Origin: Leminorella richardii
Lineage (GTDB): Bacteria > Pseudomonadota > Gammaproteobacteria > Enterobacterales > Enterobacteriaceae
Assembly: GCF_900478135.1 (NCBI RefSeq)
Contig: NZ_LS483470.1
Span: forward strand, 310,001-374,000
Direction: 5' to 3'
DNA: 64,000 nt
Both the position numbers and the translations under genes were made by a program. Position 1 is the first letter of the stretch; each line of letters begins with the position of its first letter. Under the pieces are notes generated by a model. That model made no database searches and had not been told where the DNA came from. It saw only the letters and a list, made by a program, of their open reading frames with translations. Below are positions 7,847 through 15,078 of this stretch, piece by piece.

Positions 7847-9423
7847 TTAAGCGCCCCCCATGTTTCAGCAATCCACATCGCACGTGACAGCATGTCAGTA
7901 AGCTGCTCATCATCCAGTTCAGCGTAAAGCTCAGCAGCGCGGAGCTTAGCCGCTTCCATGCCGCCAGATTGCACGGCCGCGATGATAGGCACAAGAATAG
8001 GGTCAGTGACTGCCTGCCACTCATCACCGGATACAGCGCCCGGCATAGCAGCAATCGCTTTTTGCGCGTCCGGCGCAGACACTGAGGGGGCAGCGGCAAG
8101 CGCCGTATAACCGCGAGGTACAGCCGATAGGAACGCAGGCGCTTCTGGCTGTGGTGCGGGTTTTAACACCTCGTCGCTGTCGTCTGCCATCGGGATTTGC
8201 AGCTTCTCATGCGCCCACTGCACCGGGATTTTCATCCCGATACCGGCCAACAAGGGCAGTGCTGTCGAGTAGGCGGTCAGGTCTTCCGGCGCAGACAGGT
8301 CGAACTCAAACCGACACAGACGGCGCAGGCTTGAAAATGACCGACCATTGAGCGCGACGATAGGGTGAACAATATCGCGCGTGATGGTCGGTGCCAGTTG
8401 CAGTGCGTCGCTGTCGCAGATGTTGTCCGCCATGCGCTCATGCACGTTACCAAGGGCGTTTGTACTGGTCGCGCCATCAGCTTGACTGGTCAGGGTGCCG
8501 CCTAAAATCACCTTGGAAATACACAAATCCCAATAGGTGACAAACGCCATATACGGGTCGCTTGACCCCTCTATCGCGTTCTTGAGTTCGATATCCATGC
8601 CGCGCGGGAAGATCCCCCCAGCGTTATGGCCGACGCTCATCACCGCTCTTAGCAGGCTTTGCTTCTCTTTTTCGGTACTGCCCGCCGGGTATTTCCCCAA
8701 TCGGATGGGCATCCCGTAAATCTCAAGAAACTCGGCAAGGTCGCGCACGCTGTAGTTTTTAAAAATGAACGCCCACACCAGAGAGCGCACCAATCCCATA
8801 CGAGCCAGATAGCCCGACTTGGATTTAGCGACGTGAACCACCCAACCAAAGGGCCACAGTTCCTGCCCCTCATGACTGCCGTCGCGCAATCGCAACTGGT
8901 TACGGTCTTGCGGATGAGTCTGAAACCACGCGGCGTCACGAAACTCAATCGTTTTAGGGATAGTTAAACCGTCAACCTGTTCCCACTCAATTTCTTGACA
9001 GCTAAACCCCTTCAGAACGGCGTCAGTGGCATCAAACAGGCAGTCATTAAACCACGTCGCATCAGTCAAAATCTCTGTCACCATGTCGGCATCGTACTGC
9101 TCTTCTTTGGTCGGATTGCGAGGCGGGGTGATTTTCCACGGCAGAGACTGCACCGCCCGGCGACGCTTACCCAATTCGGCGGCTAGGTGCAGGTCTTTCT
9201 CCTCCATATCCTCAGCCAACTCACACTGCGCCATCAGGTCGCCATCTTCCGCTGCTTTGAGTAACGCCGCCGCTCGGGCTGGCGTCAAACTCATGGAGGG
9301 ATGAGTACTGTAATGCTGACGCAGAAAGCCGACCTTAGCGGTGCCGGTCTGCTGGTCATCGGACAAAACAAAGGGACGCCCAGAGGCGTCCAGAATACGG
9401 GTCAAAAATTCCATTACCAGCAA
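7813..9423 (-). CDS. Portal protein, DUF935 family (Mu gp29-like)
   Basis: The 536-residue protein fits DUF935, the Mu-type portal: an N-terminal T-R-I-L-D-A-S-G-R-P-F segment, H-P-S-M-S-L-T-P near 40, R-R-R-A-V-Q-S-L-P-W-K-I near 87-98, and S-Q-A-D-G-A-T-S-T-N-A-L near 315. The portal is the dodecameric ring through which DNA enters and leaves the head. It lies between terminase large subunit and MuF genes, overlapping both, as in Mu. The gene appears full length. Confidence 0.88.
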   Translation of the reverse strand: MLVMEFLTRILDASGRPFVLSDDQQTGTAKVGFLRQHYSTHPSMSLTPARAAALLKAAEDGDLMAQCELAEDMEEKDLHLAAELGKRRRAVQSLPWKITPPRNPTKEEQYDADMVTEILTDATWFNDCLFDATDAVLKGFSCQEIEWEQVDGLTIPKTIEFRDAAWFQTHPQDRNQLRLRDGSHEGQELWPFGWVVHVAKSKSGYLARMGLVRSLVWAFIFKNYSVRDLAEFLEIYGMPIRLGKYPAGSTEKEKQSLLRAVMSVGHNAGGIFPRGMDIELKNAIEGSSDPYMAFVTYWDLCISKVILGGTLTSQADGATSTNALGNVHERMADNICDSDALQLAPTITRDIVHPIVALNGRSFSSLRRLCRFEFDLSAPEDLTAYSTALPLLAGIGMKIPVQWAHEKLQIPMADDSDEVLKPAPQPEAPAFLSAVPRGYTALAAAPSVSAPDAQKAIAAMPGAVSGDEWQAVTDPILVPIIAAVQSGGMEAAKLRAAELYAELDDEQLTDMLSRAMWIAETWGALKCQCRLIWAMP

Positions 9424-11012
9424 CCTCTCATTGTGTCGAACTCATCATCGTCATACTCATCGGCCGCCGCAGACAGGGGGGCAGATTTTGGCGGGAGTGG
9501 GATATACCCTTCGGTCTCAAACCCCTCCATGTATGAGGCGCGAGTAAACATCAGGTAAGCCCCGGCACTATCACCGTGCCGCTGCTTGCCGTCGCCCCCC
9601 TTACGGCGGGATTTATCGATTTTGGGGATACCCCGGATGTTCTGAATTTGGCGCTGGTCAGCGATGATATCTTCATCGCGGGGGATATCGATGTAACCCG
9701 CCTCATACAATGCTTTGTACTTAGGCGACCACTCGCGATAAAACAGGTCGGTGATATGGATGGCGTCCACCATTTGGTCACCGTAACGCAGCAGTAATGC
9801 CTCACCGAGATAACCGCCGTTACCGGTTTTATCAACAGCGACACCGACGAGGCGCGGCAGGCGGTCGATAATGAAAAAAGCAATTTCTCGCTGCTGATTG
9901 TAAGGGACATCGTGAAGCTCTACCGTGACGGGAATGCGGCGGCAGGTGTTTTGCTCAATACTGCCAATAGCTATCACAGACAGGTCAGCCGAGCGGGCAA
10001 AGTCCTGCCCATAGGCGTGGCGGGTATCCTGTTCAAGGTTATCGAGCAAGGGAAGCAATTTCTCGCGACAGAAGGTCAGAGCCGTATTAAAACGCTCCTC
10101 TTCTGTCCAATCCATATAGCCTTTGGGCATCTTCCAACGCACCACTGTGCAGTCAAGACTCGTTGCCCGGTCAAGCAATACCCGAGGAATATACGCACCG
10201 CTACCGTGTTTCGGCACGCAGTAATACTCCTCAAGCGCATCGTCCTCGGTCTCGGTGCCGCCCAGCAGGTCAGCCTTCCATTCAACCTCAGCAGCAGGTG
10301 ACCACGCCTGACGCGTCACCTGACAAATACGCTGATAAAGCCCCTCAGCACACGCGTCGTCGAGTGTGATGGTGTGAACCGTTCCCTTTCGGCGACCGGC
10401 ACGAATATCTTGGATCAGGGTATTGAACAGGTTTTCATTCCCATTATGCGTACTGATAATGCGGATTTTCGCGCCCCACATGGTGAGTGCCATAGCCGCT
10501 TTCATCAGCTCGCCAAGCTGCTCATGGAATGCGGCCTCATCAATAACGACGTTACCCTGCATTCCTCGCAGGTTCTTCGGATTAGAGGACAGCGCCTGCA
10601 CCTTAAACCCAGAAGAGAAGTAAACGACAAAGGTGAGAATATCCTGTCTTTCGTTGTCAATGACGGTTTCAAGAGCTTCCTCAACGACCTCGCTCGCCGC
10701 GCGATCATAAGCCTTGGCCCACATGGCAACGGCGTCAATAAATTCGCGAGCCATGTCTTTATTGGAGCCGACGTAAAACGTATTGCAGCCGCTCGCATCG
10801 CGAGCCAGCGATGCATTCAGCGCCGCATCAGCAGCCTCAGCCCACGTAAGGCCGGTGCGGCGGGATTTCTCTGCGACCTTCAACACTGAGGCGTCAGCTA
10901 TCCAGCGCTTCTGGTAGCCCAACAGTAAATCGTTTTTTTGGAAGGTGTTGCCGAGCACCGCGTTAACGGAGGCAGACGTCGTTGACAGCAGTTGAGCGTT
11001 GAGCGTTGACAT
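9414..11012 (-). CDS. Terminase large subunit (Mu gp28-like)
   Basis: This 532-residue DNA-packaging motor protein has an ATPase half with K-S-R-R-T-G-L-T-W near residue 48 in the Walker A position, then V-V-I-D-E-A-A-F near 135 as Walker B. The nuclease half carries acidic residues in G-Q-D-F-A-R-S-A-D-L-S and V-A-V-D-K-T-G-N-G-G segments. Together with the small subunit it loads DNA into the prohead; Mu-type enzymes package by headful from the integrated copy. The stop overlaps the portal start by ten bases. Confidence 0.88.
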   Translation of the reverse strand: MSTLNAQLLSTTSASVNAVLGNTFQKNDLLLGYQKRWIADASVLKVAEKSRRTGLTWAEAADAALNASLARDASGCNTFYVGSNKDMAREFIDAVAMWAKAYDRAASEVVEEALETVIDNERQDILTFVVYFSSGFKVQALSSNPKNLRGMQGNVVIDEAAFHEQLGELMKAAMALTMWGAKIRIISTHNGNENLFNTLIQDIRAGRRKGTVHTITLDDACAEGLYQRICQVTRQAWSPAAEVEWKADLLGGTETEDDALEEYYCVPKHGSGAYIPRVLLDRATSLDCTVVRWKMPKGYMDWTEEERFNTALTFCREKLLPLLDNLEQDTRHAYGQDFARSADLSVIAIGSIEQNTCRRIPVTVELHDVPYNQQREIAFFIIDRLPRLVGVAVDKTGNGGYLGEALLLRYGDQMVDAIHITDLFYREWSPKYKALYEAGYIDIPRDEDIIADQRQIQNIRGIPKIDKSRRKGGDGKQRHGDSAGAYLMFTRASYMEGFETEGYIPLPPKSAPLSAAADEYDDDEFDTMRGCW

Positions 11013-11584
11013 TACGATAGCCCCATAATTTCGCGTTTAATTTCCGCTGCCGTCTCTTTCGATATCCCGGCAGATTTCACCGCGCGATTGACCACCTCAG
11101 CCGCCTGTGCAGCGAACGCCGCGCGGATCTCCTTCTCGCGTTTGTGGCTCACCATCGCAGCCTGCTCAATGCGCTGGGAAAACAACGCCAGTTGATTAAG
11201 CTCTTTTGGACTGACGGTTTCTCTTCCCTCACTGAGTTTTAAGGTGGTGTCATACGCCAGCGTCCTGACCAGCTCCTGTACCATTTTGCCGACATCCGAC
11301 GTCGGGGCATCGCCGAGTTTTGCAACCCACATCTCAGACACCTCTCGCGCCTGACGAATACGCTCGCCAATCTCTTCCATGCGAGAGGCGTAGCGGTTCA
11401 GGCCGGTGCGACTAAGCTTGTGCTCATCGCTCAGGCCGTGGGCGTCTATCAACTCATTGACGGCGTCGCGGATATCTTCCTGTGTGTTGCGCTTATCGCG
11501 CAGCAGGCGATGAAGCTCATCACGGATAACATCCGGCAGCAGGTCGATTTTTGACGGGCGGCCGCGCGTGCGCTTATCACTCAT
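11012..11584 (-). CDS. DUF3486 family protein, probable terminase small subunit (Mu gp27-like)
   Basis: The product is about 190 residues and opens M-S-D-K-R-T-R-G-R-P-S-K-I-D-L-L-P, the classical DUF3486 start, with an N-terminal DNA-binding region and a helical body. The ATG at 11582-11584 is preferred because a GAGG ribosome site lies nine bases upstream; a longer reading frame to 11632 lacks support. It shares one base with the terminase large gene. Role: recognition of DNA for packaging, inferred from family and position. Confidence 0.8.
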   Translation of the reverse strand: MSDKRTRGRPSKIDLLPDVIRDELHRLLRDKRNTQEDIRDAVNELIDAHGLSDEHKLSRTGLNRYASRMEEIGERIRQAREVSEMWVAKLGDAPTSDVGKMVQELVRTLAYDTTLKLSEGRETVSPKELNQLALFSQRIEQAAMVSHKREKEIRAAFAAQAAEVVNRAVKSAGISKETAAEIKREIMGLS

Positions 11585-11873
11585 CACCAAACCTCGGACG
11601 CTTGACGCCGGGTACGCGAACGCGACCTTCACCGACGTCCGTGCCGCGACGGGTCAGACTGGCGACCATGCAGCCGCCGACGTCAGACAGAGAGACCAAA
11701 CGGTTTTCATCCAGCCAGCTCAGATGACGGCGGACTTCATCCCGGCTCACGTAATGGCCGTAGGAGTCAAGGCAGGTTTGCAGAATAGACTCGTTCGCCT
11801 TACCACCGCAGTCGCTGATAGAGCGCAGCAGCACTAAGCGACGGTCTTCGTCCAACAGGTGTTTAAGCCCCAT
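11577..11873 (-). CDS. Mu gp26-like small phage protein
   Basis: The 98-residue product has a winged-helix look: an N-terminal helix (E-D-R-R-L-V-L-L-R-S-I), a second helix pair around V-S-R-D-E-V-R-R-H-L-S-W-L, and a short strand pair after L-V-S-L-S-D-V. It occupies the gp26 slot of Mu-like phages, where similar ArsR-like small proteins of unknown function occur. It overlaps the DUF3486 gene by eight bases and abuts the gene upstream. Confidence 0.65.
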   Translation of the reverse strand: MGLKHLLDEDRRLVLLRSISDCGGKANESILQTCLDSYGHYVSRDEVRRHLSWLDENRLVSLSDVGGCMVASLTRRGTDVGEGRVRVPGVKRPRFGDE

Positions 11874-12175
11874 TATTTCTTTTCCTTCAGTTCGTTTTGC
11901 AGTAACAGGTCACTCAGATTGCGCAGATTGCGAAGCTCAGGCAGCGCCGCCTTTAGGTCGCCGCGCAAGTTCGCCATGTCCAGTTGCAGCGCGTGCAGCT
12001 CCTTCTGGTTCGGCAGCGATGACAGCGACTTCTCTAACGCATTCATGCGCGTTTTCAACAGCTCAACGTCGTCACGCTTGGCATAGGTGCGAGCCATGAC
12101 GGTTAACGCGCAAATCACAATGGCCGAGCCAATAGACCAAACCATCGACCAATGGGTCGCAATAAAATCAAACAC
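11873..12175 (-). CDS. DUF2730 family membrane protein (Mu gp25-like)
   Basis: About 100 residues: one transmembrane segment near the N-terminus (around W-S-I-G-S-A-I-V-I-C-A-L-T-V) followed by a coiled coil (V-E-L-L-K-T-R-M-N-A-L-E-K-S-L) reaching the lysine-rich end. This is the DUF2730 pattern of Mu gp25. I prefer the GTG start at 12175 because GGAGG lies upstream and the start then overlaps the zinc-finger gene stop; an ATG at 12199 has no ribosome site. It may belong to the lysis or membrane functions of the late operon. Confidence 0.65.
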   Translation of the reverse strand: MFDFIATHWSMVWSIGSAIVICALTVMARTYAKRDDVELLKTRMNALEKSLSSLPNQKELHALQLDMANLRGDLKAALPELRNLRNLSDLLLQNELKEKK

Positions 12176-12389
12176 GGTAGTGACGCCTCCGGCGTTCATA
12201 TAAAAGTTGGCAGTCGATGCAACGCTCGGCGCAGGGATTGGCCTTCAAGCGAGCCACCTCAATAGGCTGGTCACAATCCACACAGACCCCATCACTGGTA
12301 GCGGGCTTAGGGCGGTTTTGGTGACGGGCGATAGCCAGCTCCCGAATAAAGATTTCGCGCGCACTACCCCGGTCGATAACGTCACTCAC
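12168..12389 (-). CDS. TraR/DksA-type zinc finger phage protein
   Basis: The 73-residue protein ends in a four-cysteine zinc finger: C-V-D-C near residue 36 and C-x-x-C in A-E-R-C-I-D-C near 56, followed by a basic tail (Y-E-R-R-R-R-H-Y-R). Proteins of this family bind the RNA polymerase secondary channel (DksA, TraR) and are common in Mu-like phages beside lysis genes. Whether this one binds polymerase is not shown. It overlaps the spanin genes upstream and the DUF2730 gene downstream by a few bases. Confidence 0.78.
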   Translation of the reverse strand: MSDVIDRGSAREIFIRELAIARHQNRPKPATSDGVCVDCDQPIEVARLKANPCAERCIDCQLLYERRRRHYRV

Positions 12390-12666
12390 GGCGCTCCCCT
12401 TGCTTCCGGTTCCATTGGTCGATAAGCATCAATTGCTGCTCCAGCTTCTGCGCCCACGTTCCGTACGCCGTCGCGTGAGTGAGTAGCGCCTTCGGCTCTC
12501 CCGACGTCGGCGGCGCGGGTTTCGGTGGAACTCGCAACAGTGCCCCCGGTATCTGAGGGCAATATCTTTCCGCCCTCTTTGGCTGAATATCCGAGGGCGG
12601 CACGGTAGAGGCGCAGCCCATCAGGGCCAAGGCCGGTAAAAGCCTGACCATCGTGAGTAACCGCAT
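12382..12666 (-). CDS. Rz1-like outer-membrane spanin lipoprotein (nested)
   Basis: The reading frame lies wholly inside the Rz gene in another frame, the classic nested spanin arrangement. The product (94 residues) begins with a lipoprotein signal ending in L-M-G-C (lipobox cysteine near residue 18), and the mature part is proline-rich early (V-P-P-K-P-A-P-P-T), typical of o-spanins. The ATG at 12664-12666 has GGAG eight bases upstream. With Rz it fuses inner and outer membranes at the end of lysis. Confidence 0.75.
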   Translation of the reverse strand: MRLLTMVRLLPALALMGCASTVPPSDIQPKRAERYCPQIPGALLRVPPKPAPPTSGEPKALLTHATAYGTWAQKLEQQLMLIDQWNRKQGERRE

Positions 12667-12988
12667 AGGAAACACTCCGTTCGTGTTGTTGTTTGAGGGC
12701 GTCCAGCTCGTCGGACGTCTGGTGATACTCGTCGAGAAGCTGCTCGGAAAAGTCGCTCAGCTCTCGATAGCGCTGCTGTTCAGCTTTCAGGTCGTCGCTG
12801 TACTTCTCAGCGGCGAGGCGACGGGCTTCACTAAAAGCCAGAGAAGCCGTGACAAGGTTCTTTTCGGCTTGAGTGACCTTGCGCCCCAAGCGCCCCTCGG
12901 TCACGGTTGCACCGAGACCGTAACCGAATACGACCGCCGATATTCCCAAAAACAGCGCCCAACCATAGGCGCGCAAAAAGTTAATCAT
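12386..12988 (-). CDS. Rz-like inner-membrane spanin
   Basis: The 200-residue protein has one N-terminal transmembrane anchor (about residues 8-27) followed by a long helical periplasmic region (residues ~35-105) rich in A, E, K and Q, and a low-complexity tail. This is the i-spanin plan. The nested Rz1 frame at 12382-12666 supports the call. It overlaps the holin candidate upstream by eight bases. Its partner is the outer-membrane lipoprotein encoded within it. Confidence 0.72.
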   Translation of the reverse strand: MINFLRAYGWALFLGISAVVFGYGLGATVTEGRLGRKVTQAEKNLVTASLAFSEARRLAAEKYSDDLKAEQQRYRELSDFSEQLLDEYHQTSDELDALKQQHERSVSYAVTHDGQAFTGLGPDGLRLYRAALGYSAKEGGKILPSDTGGTVASSTETRAADVGRAEGATHSRDGVRNVGAEAGAAIDAYRPMEPEARGAP

Positions 12989-13214
12989 GGTCAGGCACCT
13001 CGCGCGCGCGCTTGATAGACGCCTGTTTGGAGGCTTGATTCTGGGCTACCCATGCACCGAGGTAGCCAATAAAAAGCCACTCATCCATGCGCCCCAGATA
13101 CGCGTACCAGAACAGCACCGCCGTCGAGGCGACAAACGCCCCAGCAAGCGTCGTGTCGGACAGTGATAAACGCCCCGAAGGGGCGGAGATAAGCTGCTTT
13201 AATGAGGCAAACAT
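12981..13214 (-). CDS. Small membrane protein, holin candidate
   Basis: The 77-residue protein has two hydrophobic segments, about 22-40 (T-L-A-G-A-F-V-A-S-T-A-V-L-F-W) and 45-58 (E-W-L-F-I-G-Y-L-G-A-W-V), and a charged C-terminal tail (K-R-A-R-E). It lies between the lysozyme and spanin genes, where holins are found. A short hydrophilic N-terminus with G-R-L-S-L-S-D-T precedes the first segment. It could be a pinholin or a holin-like protein of another type; no experiment-free test can decide. Confidence 0.5.
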   Translation of the reverse strand: MFASLKQLISAPSGRLSLSDTTLAGAFVASTAVLFWYAYLGRMDEWLFIGYLGAWVAQNQASKQASIKRAREVPDHD

Positions 13215-13474
13215 GACGCCCCCTTGGCGATATCGCAGTGCAGGCGGATAGTGTGGGCGTCAACACTTAACCAGCCCCGCGCAAACAGTGACTGATAGGT
13301 GGCGTTATGGCTGTAGAGCGGCACTCGGTCACTAGGGTGACCCGCAAGCTCAGCGCTCAGGCGCTTGTCGTACCCATCACGGTAGGCGCGGGCATAGCGC
13401 GGATTACGCAACTCAGGGATAGCGCGCTTTAAAATCCGCTCAGGGATGGCGTCAGGCACTAAAAATCGAGACAT
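13199..13474 (-). CDS. Unknown small phage protein with RMF-like pattern
   Basis: This 91-residue product lies between lysozyme and holin candidate and overlaps both. The segment around residues 28-70 (Y-A-R-A-Y-R-D-G-Y-D-K-R-L, then R-G-W-L near 67) recalls the spacing of ribosome modulation factor-like phage proteins (A-x-x-x-G-Y ... W-x-x-G-W), but the match is weak. I do not assign a function. Coupled overlaps at both ends support that it is a real gene. Confidence 0.5.
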   Translation of the reverse strand: MSRFLVPDAIPERILKRAIPELRNPRYARAYRDGYDKRLSAELAGHPSDRVPLYSHNATYQSLFARGWLSVDAHTIRLHCDIAKGASCLPH

Positions 13475-13971
13475 ACTTCATTCACCAGCGCAATGAGACG
13501 GTTAAACCAGCCATCGAGAAAACGCTTCTGGTTGGGATTACCGGCAATGATTTTGGCGTACGAGCGACTACGCTCGACAGTCAGACGCATCATGAGCTGC
13601 ATGGAGTTCGTCACGCGCACAGCTTCGAGGGTTTTTGTGCCAATAATGCCGTCATCAGAGACGCGTACCGCACGCTGTAGTTGCTGAACGGCCGCTTTAA
13701 GACCGTGATTGACGGCCGCGTCAAAGAGCATCAGCGCAATGGGGAAAGGGAGCTTATTGCAGCGGGCTTTAAGCCAATAGTCGGTATAGTAAATCTCGGC
13801 GGCCTGCTCGCGGGTCAGTGTCGCGATATTCAGATGCGGATAGGCCCGCTTACTGATACCGAACTTGGTTTCGCCGCCCCGGTCAACAGGGTCGTTAACA
13901 TAACCGCCCTCAACCCCCAATAGGTAGTTGATAGCGCGAACAAATGCAGAGTCAGTGTGATACGTGGACAT
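13459..13971 (-). CDS. Phage endolysin, GH108-type lysozyme (Mu gp22-like)
   Basis: The 170-residue endolysin has the glycosyl hydrolase 108 motif E-G-G-Y-V-N-D-P-V-D-R-G-G-E-T near residues 20-35, where the first E is the catalytic candidate, followed by K-F-G-I-S. The C-terminal half (about 95-165) matches the associated peptidoglycan-binding domain with D-D-G-I-I-G-T-K-T. It cuts the cell wall for lysis. The ATG at 13969-13971 is chosen for its GGGG ribosome site; a TTG 15 bases upstream is less likely. It is the first gene of the late block, as lys is in Mu. Confidence 0.85.
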   Translation of the reverse strand: MSTYHTDSAFVRAINYLLGVEGGYVNDPVDRGGETKFGISKRAYPHLNIATLTREQAAEIYYTDYWLKARCNKLPFPIALMLFDAAVNHGLKAAVQQLQRAVRVSDDGIIGTKTLEAVRVTNSMQLMMRLTVERSRSYAKIIAGNPNQKRFLDGWFNRLIALVNEVCLDF

Positions 13972-13974
13972 CGC

Positions 13975-14045
13975 CCCAATTCCCAATAATTGATAATGGG
14001 TTTAGGGTAATCGGGCGCGGGGTGGTAGTGGGTTTGGGGTGGTTC
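13975..14045 (-). promoter_or_regulatory. Candidate late promoter region (Plys equivalent)
   Basis: This gap between the activator gene and the lysozyme gene contains the 17-base element TGGGTTTGGGGTGGTTC (14029-14045, plus reading) shared with the region before the protease gene. It also holds an imperfect dyad, CCCAATAATTGATAATGGG (13982-14000), just upstream of the lysozyme start. In Mu the late activator C acts at Plys in this place. The assignment is by analogy. Confidence 0.38.
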
Positions 14046-14073
14046 TAACAAAAACCCCGCATGATGGCGGGGC
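14046..14073 (-). terminator. Rho-independent terminator
   Basis: CCCCGC (14055-14060) pairs with GCGGGG (14067-14072) around a 6-base loop. On the minus strand the stem is followed by TTTTTGTT. This is the second of two tandem terminators closing the middle operon after the Mor/C-type gene. Confidence 0.7.
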
Positions 14074-14093
14074 AAAGAATGCTCAATGTATCA

Positions 14094-14122
14094 AAAAAGC
14101 GGCAGTCATCACTACCGCTTTT
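14094..14122 (-). terminator. Rho-independent terminator after Mor/C-type gene
   Basis: AAAAAGCGG pairs with CCGCTTTTT around a loop of about 12 bases, giving a T-run on the minus strand a few bases after the activator gene stop. With the hairpin at 14046-14073 it separates early/middle transcription from the late block. Confidence 0.65.
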
Positions 14123-14126
14123 TCAT

Positions 14127-14552
14127 TCACTCCAAGGCATCAAGCATATCCGGTTGATAGCGACGGCGGTGCAACTGTCGCTGCCTTCGCAGGATGTCGT
14201 AGATATGTGACTGTGTAAGCCCGTATTTCTCAATCAGTTTGTCGATGTCCCCCTCCCAATCCGCGTAAATCTCATAATCCCGCAGAGCCGCCCGAAGCAC
14301 CTCCCCCGTTGGCAGGTAAACCGCACGACCGCCAAAGTAGTTGGAAATGCAGATAGCGAGCTTCATCGCGACAAGCTGAGCCTCAGAGACATCCAAGCGC
14401 GCCAGTTCGTGCGCCAGAACGTCCACCAAATCGACCAGAAACCGAGGCCACTTATCCCTGATTTCTTCCGGTGGGATGGTATCTAGTCGGTCGAGGAGCT
14501 GAGTCAGCTCGCTATGCTCAGTGGTAAACAGGTCAAGGTTATCATTCATCAC
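14127..14552 (-). CDS. Mor/C family transcriptional activator
   Basis: The 141-residue protein fits the Mor family: an N-terminal dimerisation part (I-P-P-E-E-I-R-D-K-W-P), a G-G-R-A-V-Y-L-P-T-G segment near residue 75 typical of Mor/C, and a C-terminal helix-turn-helix (Y-G-L-T-Q-S-H-I-Y-D-I-L-R-R) near 110-125. Mor activates the Mu middle promoter and C the late promoters. Only one such gene is present in this window, directly upstream of the lysozyme gene, so it may serve both roles or the C role. It overlaps the upstream gene by 11 bases. Confidence 0.85.
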   Translation of the reverse strand: MMNDNLDLFTTEHSELTQLLDRLDTIPPEEIRDKWPRFLVDLVDVLAHELARLDVSEAQLVAMKLAICISNYFGGRAVYLPTGEVLRAALRDYEIYADWEGDIDKLIEKYGLTQSHIYDILRRQRQLHRRRYQPDMLDALE

Positions 14553-15078
14553 GCTTCTCCTTTTCCCTCTCTTTTTTAGCCAGCCACTCCGGGCCTCCGT
14601 GAACTTTGTTCAGGTCTATCCCCATGCGCTGAAAGTTCTCGAAGTAGGCATCTTCCGAATCGCGGCCGGGCGAGGGCTTCTCGCCTTGCTGCCGCTCCCG
14701 TGCGTCAACCGTACTGGTTTTGGCAAACAACTCTTTAGACGTCGAATAGACTGTCGCCAGATAAGCATGATTGGTGAGCGGCTTTTTATCACCGGCGTTA
14801 CGCTTGGCGCGCAGGCGCTCAACCGTCTCGCTTAAGGCGTGCGCCAGAACACGCCCCGGAGGGTACAGGTCAAGGACTTCCCGCGCCAGTTTCAGGGCGC
14901 GGGCATTGCTCAGGTTGGACTTTTCAGGCCGAAAAAGCCCGATGTACGCTATCAGGTGACGAGCGCAACTTCCCGGCAGCGGAAGAATGAGCGCCAGAAG
15001 CTCACGACCGGCATCATCTTCCATCAGCGCATCAAGGTGCAGGTCTGAATGACAGACCGGGCAGCGAGCGATTTTCAT
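14542..15078 (-). CDS. Unknown early/middle phage protein with N-terminal CPxC
   Basis: The 178-residue protein starts M-K-I-A-R-C-P-V-C-H, a probable half zinc site, with further C and H near residue 37 (G-S-C-A-R-H-L). The middle is helical with charged residues, and the C-terminus is lysine- and glutamate-rich (K-K-E-R-E-K-E-K-R). I do not recognise a family with confidence. It overlaps gemA by four bases and the Mor-type gene by 11, so it is co-translated with both. A nucleic-acid role is possible but unproven. Confidence 0.6.
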   Translation of the reverse strand: MKIARCPVCHSDLHLDALMEDDAGRELLALILPLPGSCARHLIAYIGLFRPEKSNLSNARALKLAREVLDLYPPGRVLAHALSETVERLRAKRNAGDKKPLTNHAYLATVYSTSKELFAKTSTVDARERQQGEKPSPGRDSEDAYFENFQRMGIDLNKVHGGPEWLAKKEREKEKRDE

